42,089 nucleotides of DNA, taken from contig JAFZIA010000061.1 of assembly GCA_017554605.1 (NCBI GenBank), positions 1-42,089 of the forward strand. Direction: 5' to 3'. The position numbers were made by a program, and so were the translations under genes. Shown piece by piece: positions 42,060-42,089 of the stretch. Position 1 is the stretch's first letter; each line of letters begins with the position of its first letter. Origin of the DNA: Bacteroidaceae bacterium. GTDB taxonomy: Bacteria > Bacteroidota > Bacteroidia > Bacteroidales > Bacteroidaceae. The notes below the pieces were generated by a model. The model did not search any database, was not told where the DNA came from, and saw only the letters and a list, made by a program, of their open reading frames with translations.

Positions 42060-42089
42060 GGTTTTATCCTACTTTTTGTCCGCCCTGCC

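Larger units (their letters stand above)
41032..42081 (-). mobile_element. Insertion sequence of the IS256/IS1249 type, about 1050 bp
   Basis: It is bounded by perfect 19-bp inverted repeats: GGACAAAAAGTAGGATAAA at 41032-41050 and its reverse complement at 42063-42081. It holds one transposase gene on the minus strand with its own promoter. No target-site duplication is visible: the left flank is CTCTTATA and the right flank, GCCCTGCC, ends the window. An extra left end lies 41 bp outside. The element sits upstream of dnaX, in the region between the dnaX promoter and the next gene, and probably does not disrupt a gene. Confidence 0.85.

Overview
The window looks like a chromosomal segment from a member of the Bacteroidales (phylum Bacteroidota). 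The main reasons are a single-chain SecDF, promoters of the TAnnTTTG type rather than TTGACA/TATAAT, a fur-purA pair, a TGS-domain uridine kinase-like protein, a rhomboid tandem, a DUF3472 lipoprotein, and a short Bacteroidales-type peptide gene. The G+C content is intermediate, and isoleucine is very often encoded by ATA. I cannot fix the genus from sequence alone.

Layout, left to right. 1-1895 (minus strand): the start of rpmB (L28), then tsaD and pncC. A 195-bp element with perfect 19-bp terminal inverted repeats sits 2 bp upstream of the tsaD start codon. 2242-8502 (plus): CaCA antiporter, GNAT-like protein, then parE, coaD and an S41 protease as a tight group. 8605-9195: a 51-aa peptide gene and a 97-aa orphan. 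9350-14274 (minus): secDF and two overlapping rhomboid genes. 14447-22534 (plus): argS, a viroplasmin-domain RNase H, and a four-gene envelope cluster (LtaS-like, GT2, GT90, LtaS-like). 22583-25027: radical SAM protein, zinc-ribbon lipoprotein, tRNA-Leu(UAA), small exported barrel-like protein. 25141-31617: tRNA-Arg(CCU) on the minus strand, then on the plus strand exported TPR protein, AraC-type regulator, AlkD-like protein, fur, purA, a YugP-type membrane metalloprotease and hisS. 31730-33954: a DUF3472-type lipoprotein and a decayed IS4-type transposase. 34003-36906 (minus): an EnvC-like degenerate LytM protein and a uridine kinase-like protein. 37146-39022 (plus): an ABC-type ATPase followed by a DUF4435 TOPRIM-like protein. 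39037-40905 (minus): dnaX. 41032-42081: a complete-looking IS of the IS256/IS1249 type whose transposase start is broken, or recoded, at a run of eight A.

Most genes are housekeeping: tRNA modification, aminoacylation, purine synthesis, CoA synthesis, replication, protein export. The most interesting parts are the ATPase-DUF4435 pair, which has the same domain pairing as the PARIS anti-phage system (AriA/AriB); the envelope-decoration cluster with two LtaS-like enzymes that appear to differ in nucleophile; the short peptide gene at 8605; a Fur protein that seems to lack its metal-sensing histidines; and the IS with a frame problem and a doubled left end. All family assignments come from reading motifs by eye; no database search was possible.
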